NCBI RefSeq assembly: GCF_003330845.1
Contig: NZ_CP026121.1
Span: 2,709,501 to 2,773,500, forward strand
From: Streptomyces sp. Go-475
GTDB taxonomy: Bacteria; Actinomycetota; Actinomycetes; Streptomycetales; Streptomycetaceae
Direction: 5' to 3'
DNA: 64,000 nucleotides
Part shown: positions 48,366 to 57,980 of the stretch, piece by piece
How positions within the stretch are numbered: position 1 is the stretch's first letter
Layout: every line of letters starts with the position of its first letter
Position numbers and translations under genes: made by a program
Notes under the pieces: generated by a model
What the model was told of the DNA's origin: nothing
Seen by the model: the letters and a program-made list of their open reading frames with translations, nothing else
The model's database searches: none

Positions 48366-50579
48366 TCACTCCGCCTGGAGCACCAGCAGCGCCAGATCGT
48401 CCGCCGGGGGCCGCGCCCCGAACTCGTGCACGAGCCGGTTGATCCGCTCGGCTATCAGCTCGGCGTCCAGCCCGGCGCACCCGGCCAGCGCCGCGGCGAG
48501 CCCGTCCCCGTCGTCGAACTGGCGGGATCCGGAGCGGCGCTCGGTCACGCCGTCGGTGACGCACAGCAGCGTGTCGCCGGAGCGCAGCTCGAAGGTCTCG
48601 CTGCTGTACGTGGCGTCCTCGACGACGCCCAGGAGCGTCTGCGGCTGCGCGCACGTGTGGACCTCGCCGCCCGCCCCGAGCAGCAGGGGCAGCGGGTGCC
48701 CGGCGGAGGCGACGGTGCAGCGGACGCCTCCGTCGAAGGGGACCAGTTCGCCGTAGAGCAGGGACAGGAAGCGCGTCTGGGGGCCGTCGCCGGGCGGGGT
48801 CGGTCGCGCGCCCGCGGCGACCAGTGCCCGGGCCGCCGCGTCCGCGGCCTCCGTGGCGTCGTCGAGCAGGAGCTGGTTGAGGCGGTCGAGGACGTCGGCG
48901 ACCCGGTAGCCCTCGCGGGCCAGCAGCCGCAGCCAGGGCCGGGCGAGGCCGATGACGACGGCGGCCTCGGGCCCCTTGCCCTGGACGTCGCCGACGGCGA
49001 AGCACCAGCGGCCGTCGCCGGCCGGGAACAGGTCGTAGAAGTCGCCGCTGGGCCCGCCCTTGTCGTACGGCTCGTAGACGAGGGCGCTGCGCACCCCGGG
49101 GATCTCGGCCACGGCGCCGGGCAGCAGTCCGCGCTGGAGCACGGCGCTGATGGTGGCCTGCCGGGCGTACTGGCGGGCGGCGCCGATGGCGAGCGCGACG
49201 CGGCGGCTCAGGTCCTCGACGAGGCCGGTGATCTCGTCGGGGAAGCCGGCGGTGCCGGACCGTCCGAGGACGAGGGTGCCCAGCGGACGGCCCCCCGCGA
49301 CGAGCCGGTACGCCAGTGCCTGTCCCCGTTCGCCGGGCGCGTCGCCGAGCGCCCGGCCGGGCCAGGGGTAGTCGACGGGCCCTGTCCGTAACGGGTCGGA
49401 GGGGGGCGGCGGGTCCTTCTCCAGGGCCCGGCGCAGGTCCTCGATGTGGTTCTCGCTGGCGTGCCAGACCCGGGCCAGCCGGGGTCCGCCCGCTCCGGCT
49501 CCGCCGCCCCAGCCGCCGCCGGTGGCCTCGTCCTCCAGCCAGACCGCGCACCAGTCGGCGAGCCGGGGCACGATCAGCTGCCCGGCGAGGGCGGCGACCA
49601 GGTCCTCGTCGAGCTGCCCGGCGAGCAGGTCGGAGGCCTCGGCGAGGAAGGAGAGGGCGCCGCGGCCCAGCCAGGCACCGTCCCGGCCGTCCGGCCCGTC
49701 ACGGCCCTCGTGACGGTCCCGCCAGTCCCGCAGATCGCTCCAGTCCCGCCAGTCGCGCAGACCGTGATGGTCCCGGGAGTCGCGCAGACCGTGATGGTCC
49801 CGGGAGTCGCGCAGACCGTGATGGTCCCGGGAGTCGCGCAGACCGTGATGGTCCCGGGGGTCGCGCAGACCGTGATGGTCCTGGGAGTCGCGCAGATCGT
49901 GGTGCCCCCGCGGGACATGACCGGCCTCCCAGCCGTACCGAGGCTCCGGTGCCAGGATCTCCGCCACGCGCAACCCGCGCGCCAGCGCCTGCTCCCCGGC
50001 GTACGCCTCGATCTGCTCCCCCGCCGCGCACCCCGCGGCGGGCAGCCGCGCCCACACGGTCTTCCGGCCCGTGCGGTACGTGATCCCCCACGCCTCGCAG
50101 AGCGCGCCGACGAGCCGCAGGCCCCGCCCGTACTCGGGGGTGTCGTGCGGTGTCTCCGGCTCGCCGCCGCGCGGGGCGCGGGAGGGGTGGTGGTCGGAGA
50201 CCTCGACGACGAGCGCGGCCGCGGCCTGGTCGCCGCCTTCCAGGCGGCACTCCATCTCGACGTCGGTGCCCGCGTGCACGACCGCGTTGGTGACGAGTTC
50301 GCTGACGACGAGCGTGGCGTCGTCGGCGAGGCGGTCGGTGAGGTGCTCGGCGCCGGGCAGGCCGAGGCCGGTCCACTCGGCGAGCGCCGCGCGCACCAGG
50401 GCGCGGGCGGCGCCCGGCGCGACGGAACTGCCGCCCAGGGTCGCGCGCGCCCGCGCGCACTCCTGTGCGGCCCCCTCGGCGACGGGCCCTTCTTGTGCGG
50501 GCACGGGCGTCTCCCCAGCGTGTGCAGGCGCCTCTGAGGCCCGGGAAGCGGTCTCCCGTTGCGCCGGAATGGCCCCCAT
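48366..50579 (-). CDS. HATPase-PP2C (SpoIIE-type) signalling phosphatase
   Basis: 737 aa. A HATPase domain (about residues 45-180) shows LVVSELVTNAVVHAG and GRGLRLVGALCEAWG. A repeat-rich linker (about 231-275) follows, then a GAF-like region (about 300-470), and a SpoIIE-type PP2C phosphatase with GDVQGKGPEAA and LLCVTDGVTE (about 515-735). Such proteins combine kinase-fold and phosphatase domains of anti-sigma and partner-switching modules. ATG 50579 has GGGGAG 6 bases upstream; a longer GTG start at 50615 lacks one. It is divergent from the hybrid kinase. Confidence 0.88.
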   Translation of the reverse strand: MGAIPAQRETASRASEAPAHAGETPVPAQEGPVAEGAAQECARARATLGGSSVAPGAARALVRAALAEWTGLGLPGAEHLTDRLADDATLVVSELVTNAVVHAGTDVEMECRLEGGDQAAAALVVEVSDHHPSRAPRGGEPETPHDTPEYGRGLRLVGALCEAWGITYRTGRKTVWARLPAAGCAAGEQIEAYAGEQALARGLRVAEILAPEPRYGWEAGHVPRGHHDLRDSQDHHGLRDPRDHHGLRDSRDHHGLRDSRDHHGLRDSRDHHGLRDWRDWSDLRDWRDRHEGRDGPDGRDGAWLGRGALSFLAEASDLLAGQLDEDLVAALAGQLIVPRLADWCAVWLEDEATGGGWGGGAGAGGPRLARVWHASENHIEDLRRALEKDPPPPSDPLRTGPVDYPWPGRALGDAPGERGQALAYRLVAGGRPLGTLVLGRSGTAGFPDEITGLVEDLSRRVALAIGAARQYARQATISAVLQRGLLPGAVAEIPGVRSALVYEPYDKGGPSGDFYDLFPAGDGRWCFAVGDVQGKGPEAAVVIGLARPWLRLLAREGYRVADVLDRLNQLLLDDATEAADAAARALVAAGARPTPPGDGPQTRFLSLLYGELVPFDGGVRCTVASAGHPLPLLLGAGGEVHTCAQPQTLLGVVEDATYSSETFELRSGDTLLCVTDGVTERRSGSRQFDDGDGLAAALAGCAGLDAELIAERINRLVHEFGARPPADDLALLVLQAE
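49752..49886 (-). repeat. 27-bp coding minisatellite, five units
   Basis: Five consecutive 27-bp units begin at 49752, 49779, 49806, 49833 and 49860, the first three identical and the others with one to two changes. They encode the nine-residue repeat DHHGLRDSR (or PR variant) in the phosphatase linker. Degenerate copies flank them. The repeat is in frame, so copy-number changes alter linker length only. Confidence 0.95.
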
Positions 50580-50681
50580 GGACAGCTCCCCGGGCAGTTC
50601 GTACGAATACGCCACAGTCGATGCCGACAGAGTGACAGACTGGCCACGCCCATAAGCGCCGAGTTACCGAAGTGGGCCGCC

Positions 50682-53600
50682 ATGAGTGAGAACAGTGCTA
50701 CTCCTGTGGTCGAAGACCGGTACGAAGACGGTCAGATTCGTGCATCCGATCTCCGTCCGCTGCTCGCGGCCATGACAGCCGCACGCGACGGCGACTTCAC
50801 CAAGGTGCCGGAAACCGGCCACGGGATGGTGGCCGAACTCAACGCTGTCTTCAACCAGATCATGGACCGCAGCATCCACTTCACGACCGAGGTGCGGCGC
50901 GTCAAACGCGAGCTGGTGCGGCACGGCCGGCTCGACGAGCGGCTGTCGGCGAGCCCGGGTCAGGGACTGTGGACGTCCCGCGTCGACGACGTCAACCAGC
51001 TGCTCGACGCCCTGGTCGCCCCGGCGGCGAACGCGACGCGCGTGCTGGACGCGGTGGCCGGCGGCGATCTGACCCAGCGGGTCGACCTGCACGACGGGAC
51101 CCGGCAGTTACGCGGCGACCTGCGTCGCATGGGCCGTGCCGTGAACAAGATGGTGGACCAGCTGTCCCTGTTCACGGGCGAGGTGACGCGGGTCGCGCGC
51201 GAGGTCGGCACCGAGGGGCGGCTCGGCGGACGCGCCAAGGTGCAGGGCCTGTCGGGCAGTTGGCGGGACGTGACGGAGGCCGTCAACACGATGGCGTCGC
51301 GGCTGACGGCCCAGGTGCGGGACATCGCGGCGGTGACGACGGCGGTGGCGCGCGGCGACCTGACCCGCACGGTCACGGTCGAGGCCACCGGCGAGCTGCT
51401 GGAACTGAAGCTGACCGTGAACACGATGGTGGACCAGCTGTCCGCCTTCGCCGACGAGGTCACCCGGGTCGCGCGCGAGGTCGGCACGGAGGGCCAGTTG
51501 GGCGGCCGGGCGCAGGTCCGGGGCGTCTCCGGGGTCTGGAAGGACCTCACCGACAACGTCAACTTCATGGCGTCGAACCTGACGTCGCAGGTCCGCAACA
51601 TCGCCCAGGTGACGACGGCCGTGGCCAACGGCGACCTGTCCCAGAAGATCACGGTCGACGCGCAGGGCGAGATCCTGGAGCTGAAGTCGACGATCAACAC
51701 CATGGTCGACCAGCTGTCCGCCTTCGCCGACGAGGTCACCCGCGTGGCCCGCGAGGTCGGCACGGAAGGCAACCTCGGCGGCCGGGCGCAGGTCCGGGGC
51801 GTGTCCGGGGTCTGGAAGGACCTCACCGACAACGTCAACTTCATGGCGGACAACCTCACCTCCCAGGTGCGGAACATCGCGCTCGTCTCCACCGCCGTCG
51901 CCCAGGGCGACCTCGGCAAGAAGATCACGGTGGAGGCCAAGGGCGAGATCCTGGAGCTGAAGTCGACGATCAACACGATGGTGGACCAGCTGTCCGCCTT
52001 CGCCGACGAGGTCACCCGCGTGGCCCGCGAGGTCGGCACGGAAGGCAACCTCGGCGGTCAGGCGCAGGTCCGGGGCGTCTCCGGCGTGTGGAAGGACCTC
52101 ACCGACAACGTCAACTTCATGGCGCTGAACCTGACCTCCCAGGTCCGCAACATCGCCCAGGTCACGACCGCCGTCGCCAACGGCGACCTGTCGAAGAAGA
52201 TCACGGTCGACGCCCGCGGCGAGATCCTCGAACTGAAGGACACCGTCAACACGATGGTGGAGCAACTGCGCGCCTTCGCCGACGAGGTGACCCGGGTCGC
52301 CCGGGAGGTCGGCACGGACGGGCGGCTCGGCGGCCGGGCGCAGGTGCTGGGCGTGTCGGGCGTCTGGCGGGACCTGACGGACAACGTCAACTACATGGCC
52401 GACAACCTCACCTCGCAGGTGCGCAACATCGCCCAGGTCGCGACGGCCGTGGCCCAGGGCGATCTGTCCCGGAAGATCGACGTGGACGCGCGGGGCGAGA
52501 TCCTGGAGCTGAAGACCACCATCAACACGATGGTCGACACGCTGTCCTCCTTCGCCTCGGAGGTCACGCGCGTGGCCCGCGAGGTCGGCTCCGAGGGGCA
52601 GCTCGGCGGCCAGGCCCGGGTGGAGGGCGTCTACGGCACCTGGAAGCGGCTGACGACCAACGTCAACGAACTGGCACTCAACCTCACCACCCAGGTCCGC
52701 GCGATCGCCGAGGTCGCCTCGGCCGTGGCGCAGGGCGACATGTCCCGCTCGATCACGGTGGAGGCGCGCGGCGAGGTCGCCGAGCTGAAGGACAACATCA
52801 ACCTGATGGTGGCCAACCTGCGCGAGACCACCCGCGCGAAGGACTGGCTGGAATCCAACCTGGCCCGGCTCGCCGCCCTGATGCAGGGCCACCGCGACCT
52901 GATGGAGGTCGCCGACCTGATACTGCGCGAGCTGACCCCGCTGGTGAACGCGCAGTACGGCGCGTTCTACCTCGCCGATCCGGAGCAGGCCGGGGCGACG
53001 GTGCCCACCAAGGGGCTCGCCTTCATCGCCGGCTACGGCGCCGCCCAGGACGCGACCGTCGAGACCGGCGGCCTGCCGGTGCACGGCCTGGTCGCGCAGG
53101 CGGCCCGGGAGAAGAAGCGGATCCTGGTGGAGGGCGCCCCACCGGACTACATCAAGATCAACAGCGGTCTGGGCGAGGCGGCCCCGACCACGATCGTCAT
53201 CATCCCGATCCTCTTCGAGGACAAGCTCCTCGGCGTCATCGAACTCGCCTCGTTCTCCCGCTTCTCCGATGTGCACCTGGCCTTCTTCGACCAGTTCGTC
53301 AACACCATCGGCGTCGCCATCAACACGATCATCGCCAACTCCCGCACGGAGTCCCTGCTCGGCGAGTCCCAGCGCCTCGCCATGCAGCTCCAGGAGCGCT
53401 CGGACGAACTGCAGAAGCAGCAGGGAGAATTGCAGCGCTCCAACGCCGAACTGGAGGAGAAGGCGGCCCTGCTGGCCACGTCCTCGCAGTACAAGTCGGA
53501 GTTCCTGGCGAACATGTCGCACGAGCTGCGCACCCCGCTGAACTCCCTGCTGATCCTGGCCCGGCTGCTCTCCGACAACCCGGACGGCCATCTCTCCGAC

Positions 53601-54764
53601 CAGGAGGTGCAGTTCGCGACGACGATCCACCGCTCGGGCTCGGACCTCCTCCAACTCATCAACGACATCCTGGACCTGTCGAAGATCGAGGCGGGCCGGA
53701 TGGACGTACGCCCCAAGCGGCTCCCCCTGATCAAGCTGCTCGACTACGTCCACGCCACGTTCCGCCCGCTCACCCTCGACCGGGGGCTCGCCTTCGAGGT
53801 GGCGGTCGGCGAGGACGTGCCGCGCGAGATGTACTCGGACGAGCAGCGCCTCCAGCAGATCCTGCGCAACCTGCTCTCCAACGCGATCAAGTTCACCGCC
53901 TCCGGCAAGGTGGAGCTGCGGGTGGACCGCGTGCAGGACGCCGAGCACCGCTATGCCCAGGACACCGACGACGTGATCGCCTTCACCGTGTCCGACACCG
54001 GCATCGGCATCGCGCCGGAGAAACTCGCGGTGATCTTCGAGGCGTTCCAGCAGGCCGACGGCACCACCAACCGCAAGTACGGCGGCACCGGGCTGGGCCT
54101 GTCCATCAGCCGGGAGATCGCGGGCCTGCTCGGCGGCCGGATCGTCGCCGAGAGCGAGCCCGGCAAGGGCTCCACCTTCACGCTCTACGTCCCCGTCGTC
54201 AGCCCCGGCCACACCGCACCCGCCCCGGTCGAGGACCGCGCCGACCCGACCCTGCCCCTGCCCCTCCAGCCGGCCGCCGGACCGCTCCCGGCCGCTCCCG
54301 ACGCGGACGACGCCTGGCCGTCGCCGACCAAGCTGGAGGCGTGGACGTCCGGCAGGCCGGGCCGGATCCTGCCCGGGCGGCGGGTGCTGATCGTGGACGA
54401 CGACATCCGCAACGTGTTCGCCCTCACCCATGTCCTGGGCCGGGTCGGCATGACCGTGCTCTACGCGGAGAACGGCCGCGAGGGCATCGAGACGCTGGAG
54501 CGCAGCGCGGACGTCGAACTGGTCCTGATGGACATCATGATGCCGGAGATGGACGGCTACGAGACCATCTCCGCCATCCGCCGCACACCCCGCTGGGCCG
54601 GCCTGCCGATCGTGGCGCTGACCGCCAAGGCGATGCCCGGCGACCGGGAGAAGTCCATCGCCCGCGGCGCCAACGACTACGTGCCCAAGCCGGTGGACAT
54701 CGACCGGCTGCTGACGGTCGTGTGCGAACTGCTGGACCCCGAGGGCGCGGAAGAAGAGGCATGA
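50682..54764 (+). CDS. Soluble HAMP-repeat hybrid histidine kinase, Nik1/OsaA-like
   Basis: 1360 aa with no membrane segments. After a short N-terminus come six 92-residue HAMP-pair repeats (about 167-718), a GAF domain (about 735-880), a coiled coil, HisKA with phosphoacceptor His947 ([11 protein letters not shown]), an HATPase domain (about 1045-1165) and a receiver with Asp1284 ([13 protein letters not shown]). The repeat layout resembles fungal group III kinases and Streptomyces OsaA, which act in osmotic and oxidative stress. Codon 143 is TTA, the only in-frame TTA I found in the window. ATG 50682 precedes [10 protein letters not shown]. The stop overlaps the response regulator start. 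Confidence 0.92.
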   Translation: MSENSATPVVEDRYEDGQIRASDLRPLLAAMTAARDGDFTKVPETGHGMVAELNAVFNQIMDRSIHFTTEVRRVKRELVRHGRLDERLSASPGQGLWTSRVDDVNQLLDALVAPAANATRVLDAVAGGDLTQRVDLHDGTRQLRGDLRRMGRAVNKMVDQLSLFTGEVTRVAREVGTEGRLGGRAKVQGLSGSWRDVTEAVNTMASRLTAQVRDIAAVTTAVARGDLTRTVTVEATGELLELKLTVNTMVDQLSAFADEVTRVAREVGTEGQLGGRAQVRGVSGVWKDLTDNVNFMASNLTSQVRNIAQVTTAVANGDLSQKITVDAQGEILELKSTINTMVDQLSAFADEVTRVAREVGTEGNLGGRAQVRGVSGVWKDLTDNVNFMADNLTSQVRNIALVSTAVAQGDLGKKITVEAKGEILELKSTINTMVDQLSAFADEVTRVAREVGTEGNLGGQAQVRGVSGVWKDLTDNVNFMALNLTSQVRNIAQVTTAVANGDLSKKITVDARGEILELKDTVNTMVEQLRAFADEVTRVAREVGTDGRLGGRAQVLGVSGVWRDLTDNVNYMADNLTSQVRNIAQVATAVAQGDLSRKIDVDARGEILELKTTINTMVDTLSSFASEVTRVAREVGSEGQLGGQARVEGVYGTWKRLTTNVNELALNLTTQVRAIAEVASAVAQGDMSRSITVEARGEVAELKDNINLMVANLRETTRAKDWLESNLARLAALMQGHRDLMEVADLILRELTPLVNAQYGAFYLADPEQAGATVPTKGLAFIAGYGAAQDATVETGGLPVHGLVAQAAREKKRILVEGAPPDYIKINSGLGEAAPTTIVIIPILFEDKLLGVIELASFSRFSDVHLAFFDQFVNTIGVAINTIIANSRTESLLGESQRLAMQLQERSDELQKQQGELQRSNAELEEKAALLATSSQYKSEFLANMSHELRTPLNSLLILARLLSDNPDGHLSDQEVQFATTIHRSGSDLLQLINDILDLSKIEAGRMDVRPKRLPLIKLLDYVHATFRPLTLDRGLAFEVAVGEDVPREMYSDEQRLQQILRNLLSNAIKFTASGKVELRVDRVQDAEHRYAQDTDDVIAFTVSDTGIGIAPEKLAVIFEAFQQADGTTNRKYGGTGLGLSISREIAGLLGGRIVAESEPGKGSTFTLYVPVVSPGHTAPAPVEDRADPTLPLPLQPAAGPLPAAPDADDAWPSPTKLEAWTSGRPGRILPGRRVLIVDDDIRNVFALTHVLGRVGMTVLYAENGREGIETLERSADVELVLMDIMMPEMDGYETISAIRRTPRWAGLPIVALTAKAMPGDREKSIARGANDYVPKPVDIDRLLTVVCELLDPEGAEEEA
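51180..52835 (+). repeat. Six 276-bp in-frame repeats encoding HAMP pairs
   Basis: The motif beginning GAGGTGACGCGGGTCGCG or close variants recurs at 51180, 51456, 51732, 52008, 52284 and 52560, exactly 276 bp apart. Copies 3 and 4 are nearly identical over long stretches, suggesting recent duplication or gene conversion. Each unit encodes 92 aa with the [11 protein letters not shown] and [14 protein letters not shown] elements. Confidence 0.97.
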
Positions 54765-55240
54765 GCAGCGCGGGCATACACCACCGACGCGCCGGGATCC
54801 TCCTGGTCGACGACATGGAGGACAACCTGATCGCCCTGGAGGCCGTGCTCGCCTCCCTCAACGAGCCGCTGGTGCGCGCCCGTTCCGGCGAGGAGGCGAT
54901 GAAGGTCGTCCTGCGGCGGCCGATCGCCCTGGTCCTGCTCGACGTCCGCATGCCCGGCATGGACGGCTTCGAGACGGCCGCCCACATCAGGCGCCTGGAC
55001 CAGACGAGAGACGTGCCGATCATCTTCCTCACGGGCGCGGACGACGATTCGGGCTACGCCTTCCGCGGCTACGCGACCGGCGCCGCCGACTACCTGACCA
55101 AGCCCTTCGACCCCTGGGTCCTCAGGGCGAAGGTCAGCGTCTTCCTGGACCTCTACCGCAAGGGCAGAGAGGTGGAACGCCTGCGCGCGGAGGTCCAGGA
55201 CCTACGACGCCGGGTGGAGGGAGGCCCTCAGGCCCGCTGA
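54761..55240 (+). CDS. Stand-alone response regulator, OsaB-like
   Basis: 159 aa. Receiver domain with LLVDDMEDN, phosphoacceptor Asp61 (LVLLDVRMPGMDG), conserved Thr in IFLTGADDD and Lys in YLTKPFDP. The C-terminus is a short coiled coil, with no DNA-binding domain. The start overlaps the kinase stop by 4 bp, so it is the cognate partner. Its output is probably protein-protein contact. It overlaps the convergent MarR gene by 13 bp. Confidence 0.9.
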   Translation: MSSAGIHHRRAGILLVDDMEDNLIALEAVLASLNEPLVRARSGEEAMKVVLRRPIALVLLDVRMPGMDGFETAAHIRRLDQTRDVPIIFLTGADDDSGYAFRGYATGAADYLTKPFDPWVLRAKVSVFLDLYRKGREVERLRAEVQDLRRRVEGGPQAR

Positions 55241-55707
55241 GCGGTGAGCGCGACCCGGGCCAGGAGATCCCGGAACTCGGCCCGCTGTTCCTCGCTCAGC
55301 TCCGCGAGCAGCCGTGCCTCGGCCGCCGCGACATCGGCTCGCATGCGCTGCAGCTGCTCCCGGCCCTCGTCCAGCAGGACCACGTGGCGGGACCGCCGGT
55401 CCTGCGGATTCGGCCGCCGCGCCAGCAGACCCTGCCCCTCCAGGTCGTCGAGGAGGTAGGTCATGACCGTCCGGTCGAGGCCGACCTGACCGGCCAGTTC
55501 GAGCTGTGTCGGGGGCTTGTCCTCGGCCTCGGCCAACGCCATGAGCACCAAGTAGGCGCGTGATCCTCCGGGTAGCGTCTCCGCGGCCTCGGCCGCAGCG
55601 CGCCGCAGCGCCCCCGAGATCATCCGAATCGCCCAGACCAGGTCGTTGTCCAGGGACACGCACTTGGCGCCGTCGTTCGCTCGGCCACAGGGTTCAGAGG
55701 GCATCAC
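55228..55707 (-). CDS. MarR-family regulator
   Basis: 159 aa winged HTH. TQLELAGQVGLDRTVMTYLLDDLEGQGLLARRPNPQDRRSRHVVLLDEG is the region of recognition helix and wing (residues about 67-117). The start is ATG 55707 or 55704. An operator-like set of half-sites lies 28-48 bases upstream, suggesting autoregulation. Confidence 0.92.
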   Translation of the reverse strand: MMPSEPCGRANDGAKCVSLDNDLVWAIRMISGALRRAAAEAAETLPGGSRAYLVLMALAEAEDKPPTQLELAGQVGLDRTVMTYLLDDLEGQGLLARRPNPQDRRSRHVVLLDEGREQLQRMRADVAAAEARLLAELSEEQRAEFRDLLARVALTAQRA

Positions 55708-55734
55708 ATCACCGTAGCATCTTTCGGAATCGTC

Positions 55735-55755
55735 ACAGATAGTCTGTCATACAGA
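55735..55755. promoter_or_regulatory. Candidate MarR operator, three alternating half-sites
   Basis: ACAGA-TAG-TCTGT-CAT-ACAGA: two perfect 5-bp inverted repeats share the central half-site, spaced by 8 bp. It sits upstream of the marR-type start in the promoter zone. Three half-sites allow two dimers or cooperative binding. Confidence 0.6.
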
Positions 55756-55782
55756 ACACCTTGACGACATGCTCCCCGGGGG

Positions 55783-55836
55783 GCGGGGGCTGCGCGAACG
55801 ACCACGGCGAAGCCGCGGCCGTCGCACAGCCCCCGC
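55783..55836 (-). terminator. Terminator hairpin after the acyl-CoA ligase
   Basis: A 15-bp stem (55783-55797 with 55822-55836) has one non-complementary position that reads as a G-U pair in minus-strand RNA but as C/A on the plus strand. It begins 7 bases beyond the ligase stop and so ends that transcript. Confidence 0.75.
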
Positions 55837-55842
55837 CGCTCC

Positions 55843-57717
55843 CTACGCCTCGCGAGAGCCCTCGTACATCTCGTCGATCAGATGCCGGTACTCCCGCTCC
55901 ACCACCGGCCGCTTCAGCTTCAGGCTCGGCGTGATCTCGCCGTGCTCCACATCGAGATCCCGGGGCAGCAGCCGGAACTTCTTGATGGTCTGCCACCGCT
56001 GCAGCCCCTCGTTCAGCTGCTTCACATACCCGTCGACCATCTCCACCGTGACCGGCGCGGAGACGATCTCCGCGTACGACTTCCCCGCCAGCCCGTTCTC
56101 CTTGGCCCACTCGGTGATCGCGACCTCGTCGAGCGCGATGAGGGCCGTGCAGAAGTTCCGGTCCGCCCCGTGCACCAGGATGTTGGACACGTACGGGCAC
56201 ACCGCCTTGAACTGCCCCTCGACCTCCGCCGGCGCGATGTACTTGCCGCCGGACGTCTTGATGAGGTCCTTCTTGCGGTCGGTGATCCGCAGGTACCCGT
56301 CGGGCGACAGCTCCCCGATGTCCCCGGTGTGGAACCAGCCGTCCGGCTCCAGCACCTCGGCGGTCTTCTCGGGCAGCTTGTGGTAGCCCTCCATGATCCC
56401 CGGGCCGCGCAGCAGGATCTCCCCGTCGTCGGCGATCCGCACCTCGGTGCCGGGCAGCGGCTTGCCGACCGTGCCGGTGCGGTAGGCCTCGCCCGGGTTC
56501 ACGAAGGACGCGGCCGAGGACTCGGTCAGGCCGTAGCCCTCCAGGATGTGGATGCCGGCGCCGGAGAAGAAGTACCCGATCTCGGGTGCGAGGGCGGCCG
56601 AGCCCGAGACGCACGCCCGCAGGTTGCCGCCGAAGGCCTCCCGGATCTTGGCGTACACCAGCGCGTCGGCGACCTTGTGCTTGGCACCCAGCCCGAACGG
56701 CACGGACGCGGTCCCGGTGCGCCGGAAGTTGTCCTGCGCGACCTTGGCGTACTCGCGGGCGACCTCGGCCGCCCACTGGAAGATCTTGTACTTGGCCCCG
56801 CCGCCCGCCCGGGCCTTCGCGGCGACGCCGTTGTAGACCTTCTCGAAGATGCGCGGCACGGCCGCCATGTACGTCGGCTGGACGACCGGCAGGTTCTCGA
56901 TGATCTTGTCGACGCGGCCGTCCACGGCAGTGACGTGCCCGACCTCGATCTGGCCGGAGGTGAGAACCTTGCCGAAGACGTGCGCGAGCGGCAGCCACAG
57001 GTACTGCACGTCCTCGCTGCTGACGAGGCCGGTCGCGGCGATCGCCTTCGCCATGTACGACCAGTTGTCGTGCGGGAGGCGCACGCCCTTGGGGCGGCCG
57101 GTGGTGCCGGAGGTGTAGATGAGGGTGGCCAGCTGGTCCTTGGTGATCGCGCCGACCCGCTCCTTGACCAGGTCGGGGTCCTTCTCCAGCCGGGCCGCGC
57201 CGCGCTTCTCCAGCTCGTCCAGGGTGAGGATCCAGTCGGCGGTCTCGACGCCGGCCGGGTCGACGACCACCACATGGGTCAGCTCGGGCAGCTCGGAGCG
57301 CTTCTCCTTCGCCTTCGCCAGCTGCTCGGCGTTCTCCGCGACGAGCACCCGGCTCTCGGAGTCGGACAGGATGTACGCGGACTCGTCGGCGTTGGTCTGC
57401 GGGTACACCGTGGTCGTCGCGGCGCCCGCGCACATGATGCCGAGGTCGGCGAGGATCCACTCGATCCGGGTGCTGGAGGCGAGGGCGACGCGCTGCTCGG
57501 GCTGCACGCCCAGCTCGATGAGCCCCGCCGCGATGGCGTAGACCCGCTCGGCGGCCTGCGCCCAGCTCAGCGACTTCCATTCGTCCGGCCCCTGTCCGGA
57601 GGACGAGGGGACCGGATACCGGTAGGCCTCGGCGTCCGGCGTGGCCGCCACGCGCTCCAGGAAGAGGCCCGCCACGGACGGCGGACGGTTCTCGATCAGT
57701 GTCTGTGTGTCGCTCAC
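55843..57717 (-). CDS. Long-chain acyl-CoA ligase/AMP-binding enzyme
   Basis: 624 aa ANL-superfamily enzyme that adenylates a fatty acid and forms the CoA thioester. Motifs: YTSGTTGRPKGV (phosphate loop), GYGLTESSAAS, TGDIGELSPDGYLRITDRKKDLIKTSGGKYIAP (hinge and C-terminal domain), and catalytic Lys near the end in EITPSLKLKR. The GTG start has GGAGG 5 bases upstream. An imperfect palindrome ACTC-GT-GAGT lies at 57803-57812, a possible operator. Confidence 0.95.
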   Translation of the reverse strand: MSDTQTLIENRPPSVAGLFLERVAATPDAEAYRYPVPSSSGQGPDEWKSLSWAQAAERVYAIAAGLIELGVQPEQRVALASSTRIEWILADLGIMCAGAATTTVYPQTNADESAYILSDSESRVLVAENAEQLAKAKEKRSELPELTHVVVVDPAGVETADWILTLDELEKRGAARLEKDPDLVKERVGAITKDQLATLIYTSGTTGRPKGVRLPHDNWSYMAKAIAATGLVSSEDVQYLWLPLAHVFGKVLTSGQIEVGHVTAVDGRVDKIIENLPVVQPTYMAAVPRIFEKVYNGVAAKARAGGGAKYKIFQWAAEVAREYAKVAQDNFRRTGTASVPFGLGAKHKVADALVYAKIREAFGGNLRACVSGSAALAPEIGYFFSGAGIHILEGYGLTESSAASFVNPGEAYRTGTVGKPLPGTEVRIADDGEILLRGPGIMEGYHKLPEKTAEVLEPDGWFHTGDIGELSPDGYLRITDRKKDLIKTSGGKYIAPAEVEGQFKAVCPYVSNILVHGADRNFCTALIALDEVAITEWAKENGLAGKSYAEIVSAPVTVEMVDGYVKQLNEGLQRWQTIKKFRLLPRDLDVEHGEITPSLKLKRPVVEREYRHLIDEMYEGSREA

Positions 57718-57905
57718 GACATCCTCCGGGGCCCGCGACGATGCGGCTGGCTCTGGTGCGGCTGGTGGGTCCTCACGAGCTGCTGGTGAAAGGCGTTGTT
57801 TAACTCGTGAGTAACTATCGAGCAGGGATCAGAGTAAAGGTCGACCGGTTCCTGCGTAAGGGTCTGCGGCCTGTCACTTCGTACAGAGAGCTACCCCGCG
57901 TACGC

Positions 57906-57942
57906 ACAGGGCCCGCCGCACTTTCGCACGACGGGCCCCTGT
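57906..57942 (-). terminator. Terminator hairpin after lepA
   Basis: ACAGG-GCCCG (57906-57915) pairs with CGGGC-CCCTGT (57932-57942), with one bulged base. It lies 39 bases beyond the lepA stop. The remaining intergenic bases (57718-57905) hold the promoter region of the acyl-CoA ligase gene. Confidence 0.65.
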
Positions 57943-57980
57943 TCTCCCCGGTTTGGGGTGTAACCCACGGTAATCCGTGA

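Noticed and set aside
49752..49886. CRISPR-like repeat array
   Set aside because: The 27-bp units are contiguous, without spacers, and lie in frame inside a coding sequence.
50580..50615. Longer start (GTG 50615) for the HATPase-PP2C gene
   Set aside because: ATG 50579 has a GGGGAG at the right distance, while 50615 has none.
57798..57815. Strong TetR/FadR operator in front of the acyl-CoA ligase
   Set aside because: The symmetry is limited to the inner ACTC-GT-GAGT; the wider palindrome does not hold when compared with its reverse complement.
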